The notes under the pieces are model-generated. The model was given only the letters and a program-made list of their open reading frames with translations. It made no database searches and was not told where the DNA came from. The translations under genes were made by a program, and so were the position numbers. Shown piece by piece: positions 34,849-42,072 of a stretch of 64,000 nt of DNA. Numbering within the stretch: position 1 is the first letter of the stretch; every line of letters begins with the position of its first letter. The DNA is taken from NCBI GenBank assembly GCA_964501365.1, contig CAZCST010000016.1, forward strand, positions 124,001 to 188,000, written 5' to 3'. This stretch comes from CAZAMB01 sp964501365. Its GTDB lineage: Bacteria; Planctomycetota; Phycisphaerae; UBA1845.

Positions 34849-36267
34849 ATGGACTTCGTGTGCAAAGGGGGTCTCTTGATTCGCCGATCGAAGGTCATTG
34901 CTTCCGTAATAACCATTGCCTTGGGGCGCCCCATTCTGGCAGATGAGCTTCTGTATCGTTACGAAGCCGATGTGCTTCCTTACGATCCTTCAGCGGGCTG
35001 GATTCTTGGTAACCCATGCGATAAAGGTTGCTCAGAGTCAGTGGTTGAAGGGTTCTTGCAGCTGACCTATCCCGCTTCAGGGGGGAGTTTTACCAACTAC
35101 AGCTATCGCATCGCAAATCCGGGTGTCGCTCCACCAAAGCCTCCCTTCTGGGTGGAGTGGCGTTATGCTTCCAACAATGCCGTGCACGGGTATCTTGGCG
35201 GGGATGGAACTTTCGTGATCTCTTATAATACTGTATTTTTGGGGCTTGATATGTACGGCGATGCCATCGTTTCCGATGATGGCGGCACGTTTGTCGCCGG
35301 ACTTCCGCTGAACCAATTTCGTACTTTTCGCTTTGAGACGCCCGACGGCAACCAATGGTGCGTTTGGTACGATGGGAAGCAGTTCATGTGCTCAGCGAAC
35401 AATCAAGACCCTGGTGCGGCAACTTACGTTCAAATGTATGGACACGGCGAGAGCCCGACGCAAACAATTAACAGTTGGGATTATGTTCGTTATGGCCGCC
35501 TGACCACCGGCGAGACGATCGTAGCCGCCGATCCGTCCGGCGGCCTGCTTGACGCGGCCATGCACTACAACCTCGACCGATTCACTATTACATTCGATCA
35601 GCCCAACTACGTTTACGTCAACGATGTGACCGTTGAGGTGCTAGGCAACATGGAAACAAGGCAGCAAGGCAATGATAATGCAGCAGCGAGCGCGCCCGCC
35701 GTCATCGCAACGCGCCGTCAGGACAATGGTCCGCCCGAAACGGTCGAAATCGTCCTTGACCGCCCGCTTACAGTCGCCGATGGCAAGGTGCGATTTACCT
35801 TCAACACGGGGGCCGCCACGCCACAAATAGTGGAGTACACGCTTGTAGATTTCGAACCTTGCTGCCTTCCTGGCGGCGCATGCGAGTCACTCGCGCCAGC
35901 AGATTGCTCCACCCAGGGAGGATCGCCCGCCACGAGTTCCTGCGAAGGCGACCTGGATCATGATGGCCACGACGGAGCTTGCGACGATGCCTGCGCAAGT
36001 GACCAAGGCAAGCTTTCTCCCGGCCTATGCGGGTGTGGTATTTCCGACATCGATTCCGATTTGGATTCGATCCCCAACTGCCACGACCAATGCCCCGGCC
36101 AGGATGACCGCATTGACGTCAACAATGACGGCATTCCCGACTGCCTCGCCTCCGCCATCCCCACCGCCTCAACCTGGGGTTTGATCATCTTTACCTTGCT
36201 GCTGTTCATCGCGGCCAAGATTCTTCAGGCCGCTCCGGCGTCCTCGCCCGGCAATCGGCGGACGTAG
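34849..36267 (+). CDS. Secreted protein with IPTL-CTERM tail
   Basis: A signal peptide follows a basic start (IRRSKVIASVITIALGRPILA). ATG 34849 is used; the TTG at 34876 with AAAGGGGGT just before it is an alternative that would shorten the N-terminus by nine residues. Residues about 25-220 resemble a lectin/laminin-G-like beta domain (YEADVLPYDPSAGWI, PPFWVEWRYASN). A later part (FTITFDQPNYVYVNDVTVEV) is a beta sandwich. Then comes the Cys-calcium module ACASDQGKLSPGLCGCGISD and a final IPTASTWGLIIFTLLLF plus basic end, the IPTL-CTERM signal. Residues about 268-277 are encoded by a GCAACAAGG-type repeat. Envelope-associated; ligand unknown. Confidence 0.75.
   Translation: MDFVCKGGLLIRRSKVIASVITIALGRPILADELLYRYEADVLPYDPSAGWILGNPCDKGCSESVVEGFLQLTYPASGGSFTNYSYRIANPGVAPPKPPFWVEWRYASNNAVHGYLGGDGTFVISYNTVFLGLDMYGDAIVSDDGGTFVAGLPLNQFRTFRFETPDGNQWCVWYDGKQFMCSANNQDPGAATYVQMYGHGESPTQTINSWDYVRYGRLTTGETIVAADPSGGLLDAAMHYNLDRFTITFDQPNYVYVNDVTVEVLGNMETRQQGNDNAAASAPAVIATRRQDNGPPETVEIVLDRPLTVADGKVRFTFNTGAATPQIVEYTLVDFEPCCLPGGACESLAPADCSTQGGSPATSSCEGDLDHDGHDGACDDACASDQGKLSPGLCGCGISDIDSDLDSIPNCHDQCPGQDDRIDVNNDGIPDCLASAIPTASTWGLIIFTLLLFIAAKILQAAPASSPGNRRT
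35645..35676. repeat. GCAACATGG/CAGCAAGG short repeat inside a gene
   Basis: GGCAACATGG, then AAACAAGGCAGCAAGGCAA, in frame as GNMETRQQGND in the IPTL-CTERM protein. Related to 8961-8988 and 52087-52126. Confidence 0.4.
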
Positions 36268-36315
36268 GCCAGGCCTTGCGTTTGATGTTTCCCGGAAATT
36301 GTTTTGCGCGGCGAG

Positions 36316-36502
36316 GTGTCCCAGCGGGACACCATGAAAATAGCCCAGCGTTTTAACGCTGGGAAAGCCATTCACCCGAAATCCCAAGTCCCGTAGGGAC
36401 GACAGAAACGATCAGTCGTCCCTACGGGACTCGACATAAATATGTCCACCCATTCCCAGCCATGAATGGCTGGGCTATTCTCAATGTGTCCCGCTGGGAC
36501 AT
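36316..36502. mobile_element. MITE-like element of nested palindromes
   Basis: The 187-base block is symmetrical. Outer arms: GTGTCCCAGCGGGACAC at 36316 and its near mirror at 36486, extending as an inverted repeat of about 34 bases that includes ATAGCCCAGC/GCTGGGCTAT. Inside are palindromes CCCAGCGTTTTAACGCTGGG (36344-36363) and CCCAGCCATGAATGGCTGGG (36455-36474). In the centre GTCCCGTAGGGACGAC (36388-36403) is perfectly inverted at 36415-36430. No coding capacity. It looks like a non-autonomous inverted-repeat element or a compound REP structure. Confidence 0.7.
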
Positions 36503-36588
36503 CAACGTGCAAGACCGCCCAATTGGGGGCTACGGCGAGCGTTCGCGTCTGGTTCCATACATTCCTTGCCCCGCTACCTAATACATAC

Positions 36589-36611
36589 AGCCCATCAAGA
36601 CGGGCTTTTTT
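36589..36611 (+). terminator. Intrinsic terminator
   Basis: AGCCC and GGGCT form a stem (with inner TC/GA pairing) followed by TTTTTT at 36606-36611. It could end transcription from the IPTL-CTERM gene through the MITE-like element. Confidence 0.5.
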
Positions 36612-36736
36612 GTGCCTTTTCATGCGTAGAAACCCACCCGGAAAATAATCCAATAAAAATATTGACAGCGCATAATACGTTTGTTAGGATTCTGGTCGGT
36701 TCGTGGTTGGGGTTGTCGGTCTTGGGGGTGCCGGAC

Positions 36737-38488
36737 ATGGGGAAACAAAAGGCGAGTTTGCGGTCGGTGTCGGGCGGAGCGGGGGTGACTCCGCCCGGCG
36801 GCCAAACGGTTGGCACTGGTATCGTTCGGAGTTCGGGTGCCACTGGCAGCTTGCTGCCAGTGCCGGCACGGGCGGACCAGCCGCCCGTGGCACCCAAACG
36901 ATACCAGTACCAAACAGTTTCGCTTGCCTGTTTGCGCACCAGCGGTCCGGTTCGGCCGTCCGGGCGAACCGCGGAGTTGCAGGTGCGGTTTGGCGTGCCA
37001 CCGGGCGAACGGTCGGTCTGCATTGCGAAGGGAACGAGCGTCTTGCTTGGCCCCGGTCGCATCATCCTGCTGACGGGTCCGTCGGGCAGCGGCAAGTCCA
37101 GCGCGCTATCCGCCATCGAATCGCAGCTTGCACGCGAATCGCCCGCCGTCGCAACGAGCGACAAGGGCGCGTCACTCAACGTCCAGCAAACTCAATTCAG
37201 CGACGATTGCGGACTCATCGACGAGATCGCCCCGGATTGCGAACTCGGCCAGGCGGCTTCGATCCTCACGGCCTGCGGACTCGGCGAGCCGAACCTCTGG
37301 CTCCGGCCATACGCCGCGCTTTCGGAAGGTGAGAAATTCCGCGCCCGCTTCGCCAAGGCTATCTCGCATTGTAGGGTGCATCTTGATGCACCATTGGGTG
37401 GCCCGGGTTCGGCCGTATCGAACCTGGGGGCGCGAATGGTGAACGCACCCTCACTGGTTCTCTTGTGCGACGAGTTCTGCTCGGGGCTTCACCGCCGCGC
37501 GGCCCAGGCCATCGCCCACAATCTCCGCAAGCTCGCGACGCGGCGCGGACTGTGCGTCGTGCTCGCCTGTTCGGCCGGCGATCTCACGGAGGATTTGAAT
37601 CCCGACACCGTGGTGAACTTCGGCCCGTCAGGACATTGCGAAATCATCGAGCAATCGCCGTGCATCCAGGCACTTCCAACTCTGCGAAGCAGTCTGAGCA
37701 TCGAACCGGGCGGCAAGCGCGACTACGAAAGCTTCGCCGGCATGCACTATCGCAGCACGGATGAACTCGGCTTCGTCGATTGCGTGTTCGTGCTGCGCGA
37801 AGGCCCGGGCGGCGAGCCGCTGGGAATTGTTGTGTACGCCCACGCTGCGCTGGAGCTGTCGCTGCGCAACAAGGCCACCGACGGCTGGTTCTCGCGGAAT
37901 CCGCAGCGGGTCAACAGCGAGTTGCGGGTCTTGCGGCGGCTGGTCATTCATCCGGACGTGCGCGGCTGCGGGCTGGGTCACCACTTGGTGCGCGAAACGA
38001 TGCCACTGCTTGGCACGCAGTACGTCGAGTGCCTGGCCGCCATGGGCGAGTTCAACCCCGTCTTCGAGCGCGCCGGAATGACCCGCATCGGACAATACGA
38101 AACTCCGCCGGGTCCGCAGGCGGCGCTTCAGGCGCTGCGCAAGCTGGATGTCGATCCGCAATCGGGCGAATTTGCGGTTCGCATCGCCCGGCGACCGATC
38201 GTGCGCACCGTGGTGGCGCGGGCCGTCGCGGATTGGTATGCGGCCACCACTGCCGGCGGCGACAAACGCGCCGACCGACAAAGCCCCGAAGTCCTGGCAC
38301 GCACCTTTCGCGGACTCATCGGCGTGCGACCCGTCTATTACTTGTGGCGTCGCGAACAAACACTATCGGAACCCCAAGCGCAAGCGCGGGGCGGTCCGCC
38401 CGTCGCTCGCGCTCCGGGTTCGGATTTGTTGCGTTTGTTACAGCCAACACCACTCCCACGGGGTTGCGGAACTGATGGGTCGGCGTAG
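36737..38488 (+). CDS. ABC-type ATPase fused to GNAT acetyltransferase, crossed by repeat elements
   Basis: The fusion has an ABC ATPase half with Walker A ILLTGPSGSGKSSAL, a signature-like ALSEGEKFRARFAKAI and Walker B SLVLLCDEFCSG, and a GNAT half with ELRVLRRLVIHPDVRGCGLGHHLVR and NPVFERAGM. No membrane helices, so the ATPase is not a transporter part. Similar fusions occur in phages and bacteria; the function is unknown. The frame runs through repeats: an inverted element near the start (36808-36914), a palindrome plus a second repeat within the ATPase (37371-37430, residues HCRVHLDAPLGGPGSAV), and a third near the end (38369-38421). The start is uncertain: ATG 36737 lies before the first element, and a later start is possible. 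The usual switch His after Walker B is not seen (VVLACSAGDL). Confidence 0.7.
   Translation: MGKQKASLRSVSGGAGVTPPGGQTVGTGIVRSSGATGSLLPVPARADQPPVAPKRYQYQTVSLACLRTSGPVRPSGRTAELQVRFGVPPGERSVCIAKGTSVLLGPGRIILLTGPSGSGKSSALSAIESQLARESPAVATSDKGASLNVQQTQFSDDCGLIDEIAPDCELGQAASILTACGLGEPNLWLRPYAALSEGEKFRARFAKAISHCRVHLDAPLGGPGSAVSNLGARMVNAPSLVLLCDEFCSGLHRRAAQAIAHNLRKLATRRGLCVVLACSAGDLTEDLNPDTVVNFGPSGHCEIIEQSPCIQALPTLRSSLSIEPGGKRDYESFAGMHYRSTDELGFVDCVFVLREGPGGEPLGIVVYAHAALELSLRNKATDGWFSRNPQRVNSELRVLRRLVIHPDVRGCGLGHHLVRETMPLLGTQYVECLAAMGEFNPVFERAGMTRIGQYETPPGPQAALQALRKLDVDPQSGEFAVRIARRPIVRTVVARAVADWYAATTAGGDKRADRQSPEVLARTFRGLIGVRPVYYLWRREQTLSEPQAQARGGPPVARAPGSDLLRLLQPTPLPRGCGTDGSA
36808..36914. repeat. 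Inverted-repeat element at the 5' end of the ABC-GNAT gene
   Basis: Ends ACTGGTATCGTT (36815-36826) and AACGATACCAGT (36897-36908) are perfect inverted repeats and extend imperfectly by several bases; GGGTGCC/GGCACCC pair further in. Two inner hairpins: CACTGGCAGC-TT-GCTGCCAGTG (36841-36862) and CACGGGCGG/CCGCCCGTG (36867-36889). It is translated in frame as GTGIVRSSGATGSLLPV and onwards. Confidence 0.75.
37371..37393. repeat. GTAGGGTGCATC palindromic repeat, copy 2 (intragenic)
   Basis: Identical over 23 bases to 22276-22298 and read in frame as CRVHLDAP between the ABC signature and Walker B. Confidence 0.85.
37396..37430. repeat. Diverged relative of the 42-base repeat (intragenic)
   Basis: GGGTGGCCCGGGTTCG, GCCGTAT, CGAACCTGGGG is the inverted, diverged form of the 33792-33833 repeat, directly behind the GTAGGGTGCATC unit. 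Confidence 0.6.
38369..38421. repeat. AACCCCAAGCGCAAGCG inverted-repeat element (intragenic)
   Basis: GAACCCCAAGCGCAAGCG at the left pairs with CGCTCGCGCTCCGGGTTC at the right. It encodes the odd Pro/Ala/Arg-rich tail EPQAQARGGPPVARAPGS of the ABC-GNAT protein. Confidence 0.65.
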
Positions 38489-38690
38489 TGCGAGCTCCGC
38501 GCCGCCGTGGCGGATGAATTGCGCTTTCGACTCATTTTTGAGGGCATCCAAATCCCTCCTGCCTCCCTCCTCCTCAGCCCGTCGGGGGCGCGCTGAGCCG
38601 CGCGTCCCCGGCGGGAACACGCCTTTGCAAATGGCATTCACCGACATGGAATTCGCAGGAAAACAAAAATCCCAATTCGGAGGAATAAGC

Positions 38691-38900
38691 ATGAAGCCCA
38701 CGGATGCTTTCAAGCGCGCTTGGAAACCACTGGAATCTCGAAAGGTCAGAGTGGCGCTCGCGACCGTCATCGCGGCGTTCGCGGCCAACCGGGGCTTCCA
38801 CGTGGATGAAGAACTCGTGTTGACGATTCTTGGCGTGGGCGCGTCGCTGATCCTCGGCATCGCGCATGAAGACGCCGGAAAGGCAGGGATTAGGGACTAG
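38691..38900 (+). CDS. Small holin-like membrane protein
   Basis: Strong ribosome-binding site (CGGAGGAATAAGC) before ATG 38691. The 69-aa product has a basic N-terminus (MKPTDAFKRAWKPLESRKVR), then two hydrophobic helices (VALATVIAAFAANRG and LVLTILGVGASLILGIA) separated by HVDEE, and ends HEDAGKAGIRD. Size and layout match small phage holin-like proteins (basic start, two helices, short charged end), but sequence alone does not prove this. It follows the ABC-GNAT gene on the same strand, about 200 bases on, so both may be remnants of an integrated element. Confidence 0.6.
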   Translation: MKPTDAFKRAWKPLESRKVRVALATVIAAFAANRGFHVDEELVLTILGVGASLILGIAHEDAGKAGIRD

Positions 38901-38910
38901 GCATTAGAGG

Positions 38911-39032
38911 CTATACCGAAACCTCTCAAAGGAATATTACCGCGGAGGCGCAGAGAGCGCAGAGTTGAGAAATAAAGAAGTTCCCTCCGCGTCCTCCGCG
39001 CCTCTGCGGTGAAAGATTGGTTTTGGTATAGG
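38911..39032. repeat. Large inverted repeat of the GCAGAGAG family
   Basis: CTATACCGAAACC at the left end mirrors GGTTTTGGTATAG at the right end. Inside, ACCGCGGAGGCGCAGAG (38939-38955) mirrors CCTCCGCGCCTCTGCGGT (38993-39010). Repeats of this type (C-A-G-A-G rich) are widespread intergenic sequences in environmental bacteria; a fragment is at 46079-46110. Confidence 0.7.
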
Positions 39033-39034
39033 TT

Positions 39035-39649
39035 CTAGGGTTTATTAATAGGTTTGGATTCTGGAGCTTTTTCCGCCGCCGGCGGAGTTTTCGCGATCCG
39101 GCCCTGCATCACGCCGCCGTAGTTCTTCGCGTTGCAATACCAGACGCCGCTGTAAAACCCGTTGTGGATCATCACCCGCGCGGAGTAAGTGCCAATCATT
39201 GGCACCGAAAGATCAGTCAGCGTGATGATGGCCGTGTCTTCGGCCCAGATGACGCGCACCGGCACGGGAACCGCGACGTCCTTGTCGCCGAATTGGATGC
39301 GGGCCTGAATGATCCAGTTGTCACCGCCGGCCTTGGTCGCCGAGGTGATGGTGTACTTGTCGGGCTTGGCGTCGGTGAGTCCGGCGGTTCCTTTGAGCCC
39401 GCCCTCGCCGGTCATCTGCCAGATGCCCTCGAGCGTGGCGTTGGTGAGCGAATCCTGAAACTCCTTTTCAAGCTGCTCGCGCGGAGGGACGGCGGGCTTT
39501 GCCGGATCACTCGCAGGGGCCGGGGCCTTTGCTTCAGGCGGCTTTGCGGGCGGCGCAGATGCCGGCTGCTGCGCAAGAACAACGAGGCAGTCACCAAGAA
39601 ACAACGACGGAACCACAGCCAGCCAGAATCGTTTCGAAGCAACCTTCAT
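39035..39649 (-). CDS. Secreted hypothetical protein, Pro/Ala-rich N-terminus
   Basis: ATG at 39649 is preceded by GGGAGATTTCCG and starts a signal peptide (MKVASKRFWLAVVPSLFLGD to VLAQ). Residues about 28-60 are a Pro/Ala/Lys linker (PPAKPPEAKAPAPASDPAKP). The folded part (residues 65-185) has TLEGIWQMTGEGGLKG, KYTITSATKAGGDNWIIQAR and ARVMIHNGFYSGVWYCNAKN, a small beta-barrel pattern. No known family was recognised. It lies 38 bases after the stop of the prolyl oligopeptidase gene on the same strand and may be co-transcribed with it. Confidence 0.7.
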   Translation of the reverse strand: MKVASKRFWLAVVPSLFLGDCLVVLAQQPASAPPAKPPEAKAPAPASDPAKPAVPPREQLEKEFQDSLTNATLEGIWQMTGEGGLKGTAGLTDAKPDKYTITSATKAGGDNWIIQARIQFGDKDVAVPVPVRVIWAEDTAIITLTDLSVPMIGTYSARVMIHNGFYSGVWYCNAKNYGGVMQGRIAKTPPAAEKAPESKPINKP

Positions 39650-39687
39650 CGGAAATCTCCCGTACATGCCTGCCCGCTTCCGCTTCA

Positions 39688-41889
39688 TCAGCCCGATGTG
39701 CCGGTCTTGGTTCCCGCCGGAGTTGCCTTGACGTTCTCCTCGACCGACATGTTCAGCGCCTTGACCAGGAAGGTCCAGCGGTCGGCGGCCTCCTCGATCT
39801 GCTTGGACGTCGGCTTGCCCGCGCCGTGCCCGGCCTTGGTCTCGATGCGAATCAGCACGGGGTTCGGTCCCGCCTGCGCCTCCTGCAAGGCCGCCGCGAA
39901 TTTGAAACTGTGACCCGGGTGAACCCGGTCGTCGTGGTCGCCGGTGGTGATCAGCGTCGCCGGATATTTCGTTCCCGATTTGACGTTGTGCAGCGGGGAA
40001 TAGGCCTGCAGGGCCTTGAATTCCTCGGCATTGTCGGGCGATCCGTAGTCGCTCATCCAGGCCCAGCCGATGGTGAACTTGTTGAAGCGGAGCATGTCCA
40101 TGACGCCGACCGCGGGCAGCGCCGCCGCATACAAATCGGGCCGCTGAGTGATGCACGCGCCGACCAGCAGGCCGCCGTTGCTGCCGCCGCCGATGGAGAG
40201 TTTTTCTTTCGAGGTGTATTTTTCCTTGATGAGCCATTCGGCTGCCGCGATGAAATCATCGAAGACATTCTGCTTGTGGAGCTTCATGCCGCCTTCGTGC
40301 CACTCCTTGCCGTATTCGCCGCCGCCGCGAATGTTGGCCACGGCCAGGACGCCGCCCATCTCCATCCACACCATGTTCGCCACGGAAAAAGATGGCGTGA
40401 TGGCGATATCGAATCCGCCGTAGCCATACAGGTACGTCGGGTTCAGCCCGTTCTTGATCAGACCCTTCTTGGACGTGATGAACATCGGGATCCTGGTTCC
40501 GTCCTTGCTGTTGTAAAAGACCTGCTTGGTTTCATATTCCGCCTCCTTGATGTCCACCTTGAGCTTCTTGAAATAGGAGCTGCTGCCGGCGGAAACTTCG
40601 TAACGATAGACCGTCGTCGGCTGGTAGTAGCTGGTGTAGGCGTAAAAGGTTTCGGTGTCATCCTTGCGGCCGCCGAAGCCGCTTACCGTCCCCAGGCCGG
40701 GCAGGTCCACGGTCTGCAGGAGTTTGCCTTCCATGTTGAACATCGCCACCTGCGAATAGGCATCCTTCAAATACTGGGCAACGAGCCGTCCGCCGACGCT
40801 CGACGCGCCTCGCAGTACCGCCGTCACCTGCGGGACGATTTCCTTCCAGTTGCCGCGGCCGGCGTTGTTGATGTCGAAGGCGATGACGCGCCCGCGCGGA
40901 GCGCCGTAGTCGGTGCGGAAGTAGAACATCGTGCCGGCGTTGTCGATGAAATCGTACTCGGCCTCAAATTCGCGGATCAGTTCCACCACTTTCGAATCCG
41001 GAGCCTGCAAATCCTTGTAGAAGATGAGGTTTTTTCTCTCCGTTCCGTGGGTGACGGTGATGATCGCGTAGCGGCCGTCATCGGTGACGCCGGCGCTGAA
41101 TCCCCACTCCTTTTGATCGGGCCGTTCGTAGACGAGTTGATCTTCGGACTGCGGCTTGCCGAGCGTGTGGTAGTAGAGTTTCTGGAAGTAATTGGCCCCC
41201 TTGAGTTCCTGGCCTTCCTTGGGTTCGTCATAGCGGCTGTAGAAGAAGCCCTTCTGATCATGCGTCCATGCAGCGTTGGAGAATTTCACCCACTTGACCA
41301 GGTCGGGCCGGTCCTTGCCTGTCTCGACTTCGCGGACGCGCCACTCCTGCCAGTCGGAGCCGGAGGCGGACGTGCCATAGGCCATCAGTTTGCCGTCCTC
41401 GGTGATGTCGTAGCCGCTCAGCGCGACCGTTCCGTCGTCGGAGAGTTTGTTGGGGTCGATCAGCACCTTGGGTTCGCCGTCGAGCTTGTCCACCCAGTAG
41501 ACGACGCTCTGGTTTTGGAGGCCGTCATTCTTGGAAAAGAAGTAGCGTCCGCCGCGCTTGAAGGGGATGCCGTAGCGCTCGAAATTCCAGAGGTGCGTCA
41601 GGCGGTTCTTGATCTGCTCGCGTTGCGGAATCTGCTCAAGGAAGCCAAACGTGAGTTTGTTTTCGGCTTCGATCCAGGCTTTGGATTCGGGCGTGTCGGC
41701 GTCTTCCAGCCAGCGATAGGGGTCGGGAACTTTGACGCCGTGATATTCGTCAACCGTGTCGCCCTTCTTGGGCTTGGGATAGGCGATGGGTTGCTCGGCG
41801 CGAATGGTCGAGCCGCACACCACCGCGGCAAGTACGAATCCAAGAGTTCGAACCAGGTACGCCCGCTTGTTCCAGAATTGAGCCGTCAT
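39688..41889 (-). CDS. Prolyl oligopeptidase (S9A), exported
   Basis: 733 aa from ATG 41889, which follows GAGGAAAGATT. A signal peptide (YLVRTLGFVLAAVVCGSTIRA) precedes YPKPKKGDTVDEYHGVKVPD PYRWLED, the conserved beginning of the beta-propeller part. The catalytic alpha/beta hydrolase domain has IGGGSNGGLL (Ser570), the Asp in TTGDHDDRVHPGHSFKF and the His in TKAGHGAGKPT. The enzyme cleaves after Pro in short peptides; the leader suggests action in the periplasm or outside. It lies in an operon-like array with the secreted gene at 39035-39649. Confidence 0.93.
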   Translation of the reverse strand: MTAQFWNKRAYLVRTLGFVLAAVVCGSTIRAEQPIAYPKPKKGDTVDEYHGVKVPDPYRWLEDADTPESKAWIEAENKLTFGFLEQIPQREQIKNRLTHLWNFERYGIPFKRGGRYFFSKNDGLQNQSVVYWVDKLDGEPKVLIDPNKLSDDGTVALSGYDITEDGKLMAYGTSASGSDWQEWRVREVETGKDRPDLVKWVKFSNAAWTHDQKGFFYSRYDEPKEGQELKGANYFQKLYYHTLGKPQSEDQLVYERPDQKEWGFSAGVTDDGRYAIITVTHGTERKNLIFYKDLQAPDSKVVELIREFEAEYDFIDNAGTMFYFRTDYGAPRGRVIAFDINNAGRGNWKEIVPQVTAVLRGASSVGGRLVAQYLKDAYSQVAMFNMEGKLLQTVDLPGLGTVSGFGGRKDDTETFYAYTSYYQPTTVYRYEVSAGSSSYFKKLKVDIKEAEYETKQVFYNSKDGTRIPMFITSKKGLIKNGLNPTYLYGYGGFDIAITPSFSVANMVWMEMGGVLAVANIRGGGEYGKEWHEGGMKLHKQNVFDDFIAAAEWLIKEKYTSKEKLSIGGGSNGGLLVGACITQRPDLYAAALPAVGVMDMLRFNKFTIGWAWMSDYGSPDNAEEFKALQAYSPLHNVKSGTKYPATLITTGDHDDRVHPGHSFKFAAALQEAQAGPNPVLIRIETKAGHGAGKPTSKQIEEAADRWTFLVKALNMSVEENVKATPAGTKTGTSG

Positions 41890-42072
41890 AATCTTTCCTC
41901 GTTGTTGTTCCATGGAATCCAGGTGGCCGCTCTCCGTGGGCCTGCGAGTCGTCCATGCAGTCAGCACATTGGCAGGACATGATAACGACGCAGGCCGCCA
42001 AAACGAAGCGACAACCGCGTCGAAATCTGTCGGGGGAGCCTAGAAAAGGCACTTCGGCAGGGGATCGTGTAA

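Larger units (their letters stand above)
36268..36736. other. Intergenic stretch with MITE-like element and terminator
   Basis: No gene. It holds the nested palindromic element at 36316-36502 and a likely intrinsic terminator at 36589-36611. The next gene probably starts at 36737 or later. Confidence 0.6.

Noticed and set aside
39499..41982. Long open frame on the + strand opposite the prolyl oligopeptidase gene
   Set aside because: It is the mirror of a well-supported coding gene with catalytic motifs; the predicted protein has no family features and is rich in His/Arg/Val as antisense readings of high-GC genes are.
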